From Nitrospirae bacterium CG1_02_44_142 (GTDB lineage: Bacteria > Nitrospirota > Thermodesulfovibrionia > Thermodesulfovibrionales > UBA1546), in the NCBI GenBank assembly GCA_001871685.1, contig MNVK01000091.1, forward strand, positions 1 through 9,277: a DNA stretch of 9,277 nucleotides. The letters run 5' to 3'. Shown here in pieces: positions 1 to 6,135 of the stretch. Position 1 is the first letter of the stretch, and each line of letters starts with the position of its first letter. The notes beneath the pieces were generated by a model. That model was not told the origin of the DNA. It did no database searches and worked only from the letters and a program-made list of their open reading frames with translations. A program made the position numbers and the translations under genes.

Positions 1-8
1 TCGGAATA

Positions 9-40
9 AGAGGGGGTTGGCTAATTTGCCAGCCCCCTCT
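9..40. terminator. Hairpin after the exonuclease gene, possible bidirectional terminator
   Basis: The arms 9-21 and 28-40 pair over 13 bp around a 6-base loop (TAATTT); the core is a run of five G opposite five C. The single imperfect pair (17/32) is a G-U wobble in RNA read from the plus strand and an A-C mismatch in minus-strand RNA. The fold is therefore slightly better for a plus-strand gene to the left of the window. It lies 46 bases beyond the stop of the minus-strand exonuclease gene. Neither side has a strong T run (TCCTGTT on plus, TATTCC on minus), so intrinsic termination is plausible but not certain. Confidence 0.55.
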
Positions 41-86
41 TCCTGTTAAAGAATGATAAGATAAATAATAGTAGATACAAAAATCC

Positions 87-761
87 TCATGAACCGAATT
101 TTATGTAATTCTCCCAGTACCCAAACAGTTCTTTTGTCGCCCTGACGTCGCCGAGGCAGTACCTGGCAATATCAAGATACCTCTTGTCGGCAAAAAGGTT
201 TTTAACGTCATATCCTGTTATGCCGTCTTCTTTCGGGCTCTTTATGCCGAATGTCTTGCACCACATATCCAGGCTGAACCTGCGTCTGGACGCTCCGTAA
301 AATGTAAGCTGGTCCATGAGGTCTATGTGGCTGCCGTTATACCTGTTGGGCATAAGGTCTTTTGTAGGCTTTATCTTATGGACAGCAGAGCGGATAAGAA
401 TGAAGGGGCAGTCAAAGCCTCTTCCATTGAATGTGATTATCTCTCTATAACTTTTAACCGTATTCCAGAATTTTTCAAGAATTTCCTTTTCTGTGCCTGT
501 TTCAAATTTTATCCCGTTCTCTTCAAAGGGAGCGATTTGTGTTTCAGGCGACTGGAAATATACCGCGCCTTTGTCTGTGTCAGGATTAAGAAGTCCTATG
601 GTAATGACTTCGCCTGTCAGGGGATAGAATGAAAGGCTTTCCTTGACATCCTTAATATCATCTTCTGTCTCTGCCCAGCGAAGCAGGTATTCCTGAGTGC
701 TCTTTTCAAGGGAATCAAAGTCCTTGCCGCTTGTCTCTATGTCAAAAATTATGCGGGACAT
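87..761 (-). CDS. Predicted 3'-5' exonuclease of the PolB-exonuclease-like DEDDy group
   Basis: This 224-residue protein is an RNase H-fold 3'-5' exonuclease, expected to act on DNA or RNA ends in the cytoplasm with two metal ions. The motifs are in order. Exo I is FDIET with D7 and E9. Exo II is the FNGRGFD stretch ending at D117. Exo III is YCLGD with Y201 and D205, the Y-x3-D spacing that marks the DEDDy subclass. There is no polymerase domain, and the length fits stand-alone proteins related to the family B polymerase exonuclease domain. The ATG at 761 puts Exo I at residue 7, as usual; no clear Shine-Dalgarno sequence precedes it. The gene is separated from ctpA by a 70-bp array of 7-bp repeats and is probably the last gene of this block. 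Substrate and physiological role cannot be read from the sequence. Confidence 0.85.
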   Translation of the reverse strand: MSRIIFDIETSGKDFDSLEKSTQEYLLRWAETEDDIKDVKESLSFYPLTGEVITIGLLNPDTDKGAVYFQSPETQIAPFEENGIKFETGTEKEILEKFWNTVKSYREIITFNGRGFDCPFILIRSAVHKIKPTKDLMPNRYNGSHIDLMDQLTFYGASRRRFSLDMWCKTFGIKSPKEDGITGYDVKNLFADKRYLDIARYCLGDVRATKELFGYWENYIKFGS

Positions 762-771
762 ACAAATTGAA

Positions 772-841
772 CATCAGGTATCAGGTGTTAGGTATCAGGT
801 ATTAGTAACAAACTAACACCTAAGACCTAAAACCTAACACC
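772..841. repeat. Inverted array of ten 7-bp units between ctpA and the exonuclease gene
   Basis: The 70 bases divide without a gap into ten 7-mers. The left units resemble TATCAGG or TGTTAGG. From about 807 the units become the complementary type, TAACACC, TAAGACC or TAAAACC. The outer segments 784-793 and 832-841 are perfect 10-bp inverted repeats, and the whole array can fold into a long imperfect stem. It starts two bases beyond the ctpA stop codon on the minus strand, so it would form the 3' end of a ctpA transcript or the leader of the exonuclease message. No T run follows, so I do not call it a terminator. Confidence 0.85.
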
Positions 842-843
842 TT

Positions 844-2172
844 TTACGCTGCCTTGGGCAGCGCCTTAAAAACCTTCCATGTCTTAAGAAGGTCTATGGC
901 CCTCTGAAGCTGCATATCGTCTTTTTCGCTGACCTCTATGGGCGCTGTTTCTTCAGGCGTCTTTTGCTTTTCCTCAAGCTGCTCGTTTTTGAGATGCCTT
1001 TCAAGGTCCTTTTCTCTTACCACGGTAAATTCTTTCGCTCCATTTTTCTGTTCCAATTTCACGATAATATCAGGAGTAATTCCTGTTGACTGAATAGATA
1101 TGCCTTTTGGCGTATAGTAGCGCGCTGTTGTAAGTCTCAATCCTGAGCCGTCGCTTAGCGGCACAACGCTCTGGACAGAGCCCTTCCCAAAGGTCTGAAC
1201 TCCAAGTATAATAGCCCTGTTCCAGTCTTTAAGCGCGCCTGCAACAATCTCTGAGGCGCTCGCGCTCCCCTGATTTACCAGAACAATCATTGGTATTGCG
1301 CTGAATATTTTTGTTTGTTCCACTCCCTGCTCAGAAACCTTGCCGTCTTCTGTCCGATACTCTCCCTTTTCACCGCTCCTGCCCTTTATTGACACAACAA
1401 CCTTGCCTGCCGGCAGAAACTGGCTTGAAACATCAACAGCGCTGTTCAAAAGTCCGCCAGGATTATTTCTCAAATCCAGGATAAGGGAAGTTATATTCTG
1501 CTTCTCCAGTTTGGAAAGGGCGGCTTCAAGGTCATCCGCAGTGTGCTCCTGAAACTGGCTTAACTTCACATAGCCGATATTATTTTCTATAACCTTGGAT
1601 TTCACGCTTTTCACTTTTATTACATCTCTCACAATCGTGAAGTCTTTTGTATCTTTCCAGCCCTCACGCATAATCGTAATTGTTACGGGAGTGCCTTTTA
1701 GCCCGCGCATCTTGCTGACAGCGTCCTGCAGCCCCATATCTCTTGTTGACTTTCCGCTAACCTTCATTATCTTATCGCCTGCCTTTATCCCTGCATTATA
1801 AGCCGGCGTATCTTCAATAGGCGCTATTACGGTCAGCAGCCCTTCCTTTAGTCCTATCTGTATCCCGATTCCGCCGAACTCGCCTTTTGTGTCAAGCTGC
1901 ATATCCTTATACGCTTCCGGAGGCATAAAAGCCGAGTGCGGGTCCAGCGAATTCAACATTCCTTTTATCGCTCCATAGACTAAATCTTTTGTTTTTACCT
2001 CTTCCACATAATTCTTCTTAACAATAGAGAGCACCTCTGTGAATACCTTAAGATACTCATAGCCTTCGCCCTCAGAGCGCATGCTCCCGATTGACAGCCT
2101 GCCTATGAAGACGCCGCTCAAGGCAACTGTCAGAATAAGCGCCCAAGTTAGAATAAGTCTTTTCTTTTTCAT
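844..2172 (-). CDS. ctpA: Carboxy-terminal processing protease, S41A family (CtpA type)
   Basis: The gene encodes a 442-residue PDZ-containing serine protease that cleaves envelope proteins near their C termini. Residues 5-27 form a hydrophobic signal peptide or anchor after MKKKR, placing it in the periplasm. A PDZ domain follows (about 97-185, with GGIGIQIG at 100-107), then the S41 catalytic core. The motif GSASASEIVAGAL gives the nucleophile S305, and FGKGSVQ gives K330 and Q334. The spacings of 25 and 4 match the Ser-Lys-Gln triad known in CtpB-type proteases, so it looks active. The charged tail (about 375-420) is variable. The ATG at 2172 has a close AAGGAG three bases upstream. It lies 41 bases after envC, and FtsEX-EnvC-CtpA neighbours suggest a shared job in septal or envelope remodelling. 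The substrate is unknown. Confidence 0.93.
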   Translation of the reverse strand: MKKKRLILTWALILTVALSGVFIGRLSIGSMRSEGEGYEYLKVFTEVLSIVKKNYVEEVKTKDLVYGAIKGMLNSLDPHSAFMPPEAYKDMQLDTKGEFGGIGIQIGLKEGLLTVIAPIEDTPAYNAGIKAGDKIMKVSGKSTRDMGLQDAVSKMRGLKGTPVTITIMREGWKDTKDFTIVRDVIKVKSVKSKVIENNIGYVKLSQFQEHTADDLEAALSKLEKQNITSLILDLRNNPGGLLNSAVDVSSQFLPAGKVVVSIKGRSGEKGEYRTEDGKVSEQGVEQTKIFSAIPMIVLVNQGSASASEIVAGALKDWNRAIILGVQTFGKGSVQSVVPLSDGSGLRLTTARYYTPKGISIQSTGITPDIIVKLEQKNGAKEFTVVREKDLERHLKNEQLEEKQKTPEETAPIEVSEKDDMQLQRAIDLLKTWKVFKALPKAA

Positions 2173-2213
2173 TTTCTCCTTACCCCCGCATCCCCTTACA
2201 GCCGTCCGGAAAA

Positions 2214-3461
2214 CTATCTATTCTTTAGCCACTGTATAGGGTCAAGCGGTTTTCCCTTATATCTTACCTCAAAATACAGGCCCGGCGCATTCCCCGATAT
2301 TATCGGGGATTCCCCGACCTTGCCTATGGCCTGCTGTCCTTTTATTATATCTCCAACCTTATAAAAAATCTCGGCTAAATTTGCATACAGGGTATGATAG
2401 CCTTCTCCATGACTTATTATAACAAGCTGCCCGTAACCTTTGAACCAATCGGCAAATACAACTTTGCCGCTGTGAACTGCCTTTGCAGAGGTATTGTCTT
2501 CTGCTTTGATATATATGCCGTTCCTGAACACCGGCGTGTTGAACTGAGGGTCTTTCTGCGCCCCGTACGGGATTACAACCTTCCCGTTCACAGGCCAGTT
2601 TAGCTTACCTTTTAGATTGTGAAAGCCCTTTGCGGCATATGCCTCAGCTTCCTCAGAACGCCTTATTATCTCCATAAGCCTGTTGGAAGCCTCTTTTAAT
2701 TCCTTCAGCATTTTTTTGTAAGAAGATTTTTTCTTTCTTACAGAGGACAGAAGCATTTCTTTGCCTTTTTTCTTTTCTGCAATTGCTCTCTCGTTTGCCT
2801 GTATCTTCTCCTCGCTCTTCTTCAGCTCGTCATGCAGCGCAGTTAAACGGGTTTCCTGTTCTGCAAGGTTTTTTATGGTCTCTTTATATTCATTCAGCAT
2901 CTTATGGTCATAACCAGCCAGCTCTTTAATATACCTCCACCTTCTCATCATCTGGGCAATGTCCTCTGAGGTTGAAAGCAGAATTACTACATCGCCTGAA
3001 TACCCGTGTTTCTGCATAACGCGAAGTTTCCTCTTAAGCCACTCCGTCTGCCTTTCAAGTTTTGCTTTGTTTGCGGATATATCCGCCTCAACCTTGCGTA
3101 TCTCATTTTCCGCAACCACTCGCTTCTCCCTGTATTTTCTTAATTCCGCATGGGTACGGTTGAGGTCTTTATTCGTCCTGTCAAGCTCTTCCAGAACTGA
3201 ATGCTCCACCTTCTTCGCCTTTTCAAGTTTTTGCTTATGGGTATCTATTTCTTTTTGAAGTTTTTTATATTCTTCCTTCGGATTTTTTGCGGCAAAAGCA
3301 GTGTCAGTGAATAGAAAAATTGATGCAAGATACAAGATGCAGGATGCAAGAACTAAGAAAATACTTGATGCATGATGCATGATGCATGATGACCCCCTTT
3401 TAATTCCCCCCTTATTAAGGGGGGACAGAGGGGGGTGTATAGTGTATCGTGTATCCTGCAT
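2214..3461 (-). CDS. envC: EnvC-like murein hydrolase activator with degenerate LytM domain
   Basis: The 415-residue product resembles EnvC, the periplasmic partner of FtsEX that switches on septal amidases. Its parts are a signal peptide (hydrophobic core about 31-51, likely cleaved after TAFA near 57), a long coiled coil (about 60-275, rich in K, E and heptad-like L) and a C-terminal M23/LytM domain (about 285-413). The zinc ligands of active M23 enzymes are replaced. The H-x3-D site reads R313-N-G-I-Y317, and the H-x-H site reads G394-L-Y396 before FEVR. This matches the SLYFE type of E. coli EnvC, so an activator rather than an enzyme is expected. The first about 50 residues are encoded by repeat DNA. 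M1 (3461) has no good ribosome site. M28 (3380) has a GGGGG stretch upstream, gives a more ordinary signal peptide, and is a serious alternative start. The gene starts six bases after the ftsX stop codon. Confidence 0.88.
   Translation of the reverse strand: MQDTRYTIHPPLSPLNKGGIKRGSSCIMHHASSIFLVLASCILYLASIFLFTDTAFAAKNPKEEYKKLQKEIDTHKQKLEKAKKVEHSVLEELDRTNKDLNRTHAELRKYREKRVVAENEIRKVEADISANKAKLERQTEWLKRKLRVMQKHGYSGDVVILLSTSEDIAQMMRRWRYIKELAGYDHKMLNEYKETIKNLAEQETRLTALHDELKKSEEKIQANERAIAEKKKGKEMLLSSVRKKKSSYKKMLKELKEASNRLMEIIRRSEEAEAYAAKGFHNLKGKLNWPVNGKVVIPYGAQKDPQFNTPVFRNGIYIKAEDNTSAKAVHSGKVVFADWFKGYGQLVIISHGEGYHTLYANLAEIFYKVGDIIKGQQAIGKVGESPIISGNAPGLYFEVRYKGKPLDPIQWLKNR
2289..2317. repeat. Short palindrome with flanking 9-bp direct repeat inside envC
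   Basis: Bases 2291-2309 form a perfect 9-bp inverted repeat around one central base (TCCCCGATA / TATCGGGGA). The 9-mer ATTCCCCGA occurs at 2289-2297 and again at 2309-2317. On the coding strand this encodes the PIISGNA loop between VGES and PGLYFEVR of the LytM domain, which is a variable loop in the family. The arrangement looks like a small palindromic insertion or slippage product, but chance cannot be excluded. Confidence 0.5.
3322..3356. repeat. Tandem 7-bp units (GATRCAN) inside the 5' end of envC
   Basis: Four clear units (GATGCAA, GATACAA, GATGCAG, GATGCAA) at 3322-3349, and a decayed fifth, run in exact 7-bp register. Ten unrelated bases (3357-3366) separate them from three GATGCAT units and the palindromic element at 3367-3464. 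On the coding strand the units read NTGYATC. They encode residues about 38-47 (LASCILYLAS), the heart of the predicted EnvC signal peptide. Confidence 0.8.
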
Positions 3462-3464
3462 CTT
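3371..3464. repeat. MITE-like palindromic element, copy 1 (ftsX-envC junction)
   Basis: This 94-bp element matches 5016-5109 at 91 of 94 positions, with the central 68 bp (3381-3448) identical. The centre is a hairpin, CCCCCCTTA / TAAGGGGGG around one T, nested between an outer C run (five C from 3393) and an outer G run (to 3435). The flanks are 7-bp units, GATGCAT on the left and GTGTATC/CTGCATC on the right, which form imperfect terminal inverted repeats. It has no coding capacity for a transposase, so it would be a non-autonomous or REP-like repeat. It lies almost entirely inside the annotated envC frame and encodes the HPPLSPLNKGGIKRG segment of its N terminus. Confidence 0.88.
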
Positions 3465-3467
3465 TTT

Positions 3468-4346
3468 TCAGGAGAATCTTATTCTTCCCAGCGCAATTAC
3501 AGCGCCTCCTATCCCTATCAGCAAACTGCAGAGAAGAAGGGCAGGGAAGGTTTCAAGAGGGAACACCAGGATTTTTAGTATGGGAATAGCAGCGGTAACT
3601 TTATAGAACAGCACATAGTAAAATGCGAATGCGGCTGCCGCGCTTGCAATCCCTCCGGAAATCCCGAGCACGCTCCCTTCTATAACAAAAGGCGCGCGTA
3701 TGAATCCCCTTGTTGCGCCAAGGAGTTTAAATGTTTCTATCTCTTCTTTCCTCCTGTAAAATGCAATCTTTATGGCGCTGTAACATACAAAAATCACTCC
3801 TGCCGACATTACGATAATAAGAGATAAGCTGCCTGCCTCCGCCATCCCTTTTATAGAGTGGATGGAATTAAGGAACTGCTCGCCGTACTCCACCTCAGCA
3901 ATGCCTTTTATTTTTTTAATGTCTGCGGCGAATTTCTTAACGCTCTCAATATTGACAGATTCCTTCTTAAGTTTAATCTCAATCGATGCCGGGAGAGGGT
4001 TTTCGCCCAGGCCCTCAAGGATATAATCAGCATTCTTTAAAACGCCTTTTAATTCCTGAAGCGCCTTATCTTTGGTTATATATCTTGTCTGCTCAACAGC
4101 ATTATTCTTTTTTACCAGCGCAATTACGTCTCCGGTTTCCTGCTCCGACAGCCCGTCATTCAGATAAAGCATTACGGAGAATCTTGCCGGAAGTTTTTTT
4201 GTTGCCAGGTCTATGTTATAAACAACAAAAAACGTGAGTGTAATCATAAACAGCCCTGCCGCTATTGTCAGCACAGAGAGGAGATTTATCCATTTCTCAC
4301 GCCACAAGCTCTGGAAGGCAAGTCTGAACGAATATAAAATATACAT
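3468..4346 (-). CDS. ftsX: Cell division ABC transporter permease-like protein FtsX
   Basis: FtsX is the inner-membrane partner of the ATPase FtsE. It passes ATP-driven conformational change to a periplasmic coiled-coil activator of cell-wall hydrolases. The 292 residues show the standard layout. There is a short cytoplasmic N terminus, TM1 (about 21-43), a periplasmic domain (about 45-170) containing the family's NPLPAS motif at 116-121, and then TM2 (173-196), TM3 (220-247) and TM4 (267-288). The cytoplasmic segment RRKEEIETFKLLGATRG (198-214) is the usual FtsE-contact region. The ATG shares one base with the ftsE stop (TAATG), and GAGGAG lies eight bases upstream, so translation is probably coupled. 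The EnvC-like gene follows six bases later and is the likely partner for the periplasmic loop. Confidence 0.94.
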   Translation of the reverse strand: MYILYSFRLAFQSLWREKWINLLSVLTIAAGLFMITLTFFVVYNIDLATKKLPARFSVMLYLNDGLSEQETGDVIALVKKNNAVEQTRYITKDKALQELKGVLKNADYILEGLGENPLPASIEIKLKKESVNIESVKKFAADIKKIKGIAEVEYGEQFLNSIHSIKGMAEAGSLSLIIVMSAGVIFVCYSAIKIAFYRRKEEIETFKLLGATRGFIRAPFVIEGSVLGISGGIASAAAAFAFYYVLFYKVTAAIPILKILVFPLETFPALLLCSLLIGIGGAVIALGRIRFS

Positions 4347-5008
4347 TACCCCAGCTCCTCACCGACCATATTGCCGCCGTCAAGCCTGAACACTCTCCGC
4401 CCTGTGTTCCTGTAAAGTTCTTTGTTATGTGTGGCTATAACAACGGTTGTTCCCCGGGCATTAATCTCCTTAAACAGGCGCGTTATTCCTGCCGCCGTAT
4501 CAGAGTCAAGATTGCCTGTCGGCTCATCGGCAAGAAGGATTGTCGGCTCTCCTACTATGGCGCGCGCAATAACCACTCTCTGCTGTTCTCCTCCTGAAAG
4601 CGCCAGCGGAAAACTGTCCGCCTTATGCCTTAAATTCACCATCTTCAGAATCTCCATCACCCATTCTTGTATCTCCCCGTCCAGCATCCCGCGTATGCGC
4701 AAGGCAATGGCAACATTGTCAAAGACATTCCTATTGTCAAGAAGCCGGAAGTCCTGAAAGACAACCCCGATATTCCGTCTTAAAAACGGGATGCTTGATT
4801 CCTTAATCTTGCTCAAATCCCATTCTGCTATGGTTACGCTGCCCTCATCAGGTTTTTCAGAAAGGTATATAATCTTAAGGAGTGTGGATTTCCCGGCTCC
4901 GCTCGGACCTGTCATAAAAACCATTTCGCCTTTTTCCACGGAAAAGGTTATATTTTTAACCGCTGCCTGCTTTTCATAAAACTTAGTAACATTGGAAAAA
5001 TGTATCAT
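4346..5008 (-). CDS. ftsE: Cell division ATP-binding protein FtsE
   Basis: FtsE is the cytoplasmic ATPase of the FtsEX complex. All ABC motifs are intact in its 220 residues: Walker A GPSGAGKST (34-42), Q-loop Q85 in VVFQDFRLL, signature LSGGEQQR (137-144), Walker B ILLADEP with E162, D-loop GNLD, and H-loop H194. The length and the FQDFRLLDNRNVFDNVA segment are typical of FtsE rather than of LolD-type transport ATPases, and the coupled ftsX gene settles the identity. The ATG at 5008 is preceded by GAGGGG only two bases away, and that sequence begins at the edge of the upstream repeat element. The repeat therefore forms the leader of this gene. No convincing promoter was seen in the 110-base gap after the transketolase gene, so read-through from that operon is possible. 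Confidence 0.95.
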   Translation of the reverse strand: MIHFSNVTKFYEKQAAVKNITFSVEKGEMVFMTGPSGAGKSTLLKIIYLSEKPDEGSVTIAEWDLSKIKESSIPFLRRNIGVVFQDFRLLDNRNVFDNVAIALRIRGMLDGEIQEWVMEILKMVNLRHKADSFPLALSGGEQQRVVIARAIVGEPTILLADEPTGNLDSDTAAGITRLFKEINARGTTVVIATHNKELYRNTGRRVFRLDGGNMVGEELG

Positions 5009-5015
5009 AACCCCT

Positions 5016-5109
5016 CATGATGCAGGATGCATGATGACCCCCTTTTAATTCCCCCCTTATTAAGGGGGGACAGAGGGGGGTGTATAGTGTATCTTGTATC
5101 GTGCATCTT
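5016..5109. repeat. MITE-like palindromic element, copy 2 (transketolase-ftsE gap)
   Basis: This is the direct-orientation partner of 3371-3464, with differences only at 5025, 5094 and 5101. It has the same nested C-run/G-run hairpin and the same 7-bp flanking units (GATGCAG and GATGCAT on the left; GTGTATA, GTGTATC, TTGTATC and GTGCATC on the right). Here it is intergenic and fills nearly all of the gap between the transketolase stop (5119) and the ftsE start (5008). On a through-transcript it would sit as a hairpin in the ftsE leader. Confidence 0.88.
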
Positions 5110-5118
5110 ATTTTGCAT

Positions 5119-6135
5119 TTAACTTTTCTTTAATGCCTCTTTTATGGTTTTTACTATATCCTCTGCTGTCAAGCCGTATAATTTCATCAGTTCATCCGCA
5201 GGCCCTGAACAGCCGAAAGTATCCTTAATCCCGATTCTTTTTACAGACGCCGGATAATTCTCAGCGAGGGATTCACACACTGCTCCGCCGAGCCCGCCTA
5301 TAACAGAATGCTCCTCCGCCGTTACAATGAATCCCGACGCCTTTGCAGCCTCAATAACCGCATCGTGGTCCAGCGGCTTGACAGTGGGCATATTTATCAC
5401 CCCGGCATCAATCCCCTCTTTTTTCAGCAGCTCCATTGCATCAAGCGAAACAGAAACCATTAGGCCTGCCGCGATTATATTTGCATCTTTTCCTATATGA
5501 AATTTATACGCCTTGCCTATTGTAAATTTATAGTCATCCGGCATAATCACAGGCACCTTGGGCCTTCCAAGCCTGACATAAACAGGCCCGTAAAAATCAG
5601 CTATCGCCTCAATGACCTGTTTTGTCTCTATCCCGTCTGCAGGCACAATTACGGCCATGTTAGGAAGGACTCTCATAAGGGCAATGTCTTCTATGGCCTG
5701 ATGCGACGCCCCGTCCTCGGCAACGGTAATTCCGCTGTGAGTTGCAACGAGTTTCACATTCAGATTTGAATAAGAGATTGTCTGTCTTATCTGCTCCCAC
5801 GCCCTTCCCGTCTCAAAAATAGCAAATGTGGAAGCAAAAGGCAGCTTGCCGGTAAGTGAAAGGCCGCCGGCTGTTCCGATTAAATCCTGCTCTGAAATCC
5901 CCATATTAAAAAATCTCTCAGGAAAAACCTTTGCAAATTTTGCTGTCTTTGTAGAGCCTGAGAGGTCTGCGTCAAGCACTACAACCTCTTTCCTTTTTTT
6001 GCCCAGTTCAAGAAGCGCATCTCCGTATGCGTCCCTGGTAGCTACCCCCCCCCCGCTCCCCCCCTTGCTAAGGGGGGGATTATGGGGGGGTGCTAACGCT
6101 GCCTTCTGCTTTTTGCTTTCTGTTATTTCACTCAT
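5119..6135 (-). CDS. Transketolase, C-terminal subunit
   Basis: This is the pyrimidine-binding and C-terminal half of a split transketolase, a cytoplasmic thiamine-diphosphate enzyme that moves two-carbon units between sugar phosphates in the non-oxidative pentose phosphate pathway. Numbering from the ATG at 6135 (338 residues), MGISEQDLIG carries the conserved cofactor-activating glutamate E82. EDGASHQAIEDIALMR lies at 140-155, and the C-terminal domain starts near 215. A TTG three codons upstream (6144) is possible. The ATG is preferred because it is the stronger codon and overlaps the N-terminal subunit's stop by only 8 bp (ATGAGTGA). Family homology starts at VATRDAYGDAL (about residue 31). 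The preceding residues include APPHNPPLSKGGSGGG, encoded by a diverged repeat element, so the protein carries an extra N-terminal tail of roughly 25-30 residues. Confidence 0.9.
   Translation of the reverse strand: MSEITESKKQKAALAPPHNPPLSKGGSGGGVATRDAYGDALLELGKKRKEVVVLDADLSGSTKTAKFAKVFPERFFNMGISEQDLIGTAGGLSLTGKLPFASTFAIFETGRAWEQIRQTISYSNLNVKLVATHSGITVAEDGASHQAIEDIALMRVLPNMAVIVPADGIETKQVIEAIADFYGPVYVRLGRPKVPVIMPDDYKFTIGKAYKFHIGKDANIIAAGLMVSVSLDAMELLKKEGIDAGVINMPTVKPLDHDAVIEAAKASGFIVTAEEHSVIGGLGGAVCESLAENYPASVKRIGIKDTFGCSGPADELMKLYGLTAEDIVKTIKEALKKS
6044..6091. repeat. Diverged third copy of the C/G-run palindrome, inside the transketolase gene
   Basis: It has the same architecture as the core of 3371-3464: an outer C run (ten C, 6045-6054), an inner hairpin CCCCCCCTT / AAGGGGGGG (6058-6066 and 6070-6078) around GCT, and an outer run of seven G (6084-6090) followed by TG. 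The 7-bp flanks are absent. The segment is read through in frame near the 5' end of the C-terminal transketolase gene as a proline-rich then glycine-rich stretch. Sequence identity to the other two copies is limited to the run pattern and the TT..TAA centre. Confidence 0.75.

Noticed and set aside
327..632. Plus-strand open frame of 101 codons opposite the exonuclease gene
   Set aside because: It lies wholly opposite a gene with intact catalytic motifs, resembles no family, and has no ribosome site.
3322..3464. Possible CRISPR array or direct-repeat/spacer structure
   Set aside because: The units are contiguous 7-mers with no unique spacers, and the larger element is a palindrome occurring twice 1.6 kb apart.
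5009..5118. Promoter for ftsE within the repeat (TATACA-like hexamers on the minus strand)
   Set aside because: The hexamers belong to the 7-bp repeat units and have no matching -35 at a suitable distance, so there is no independent support.
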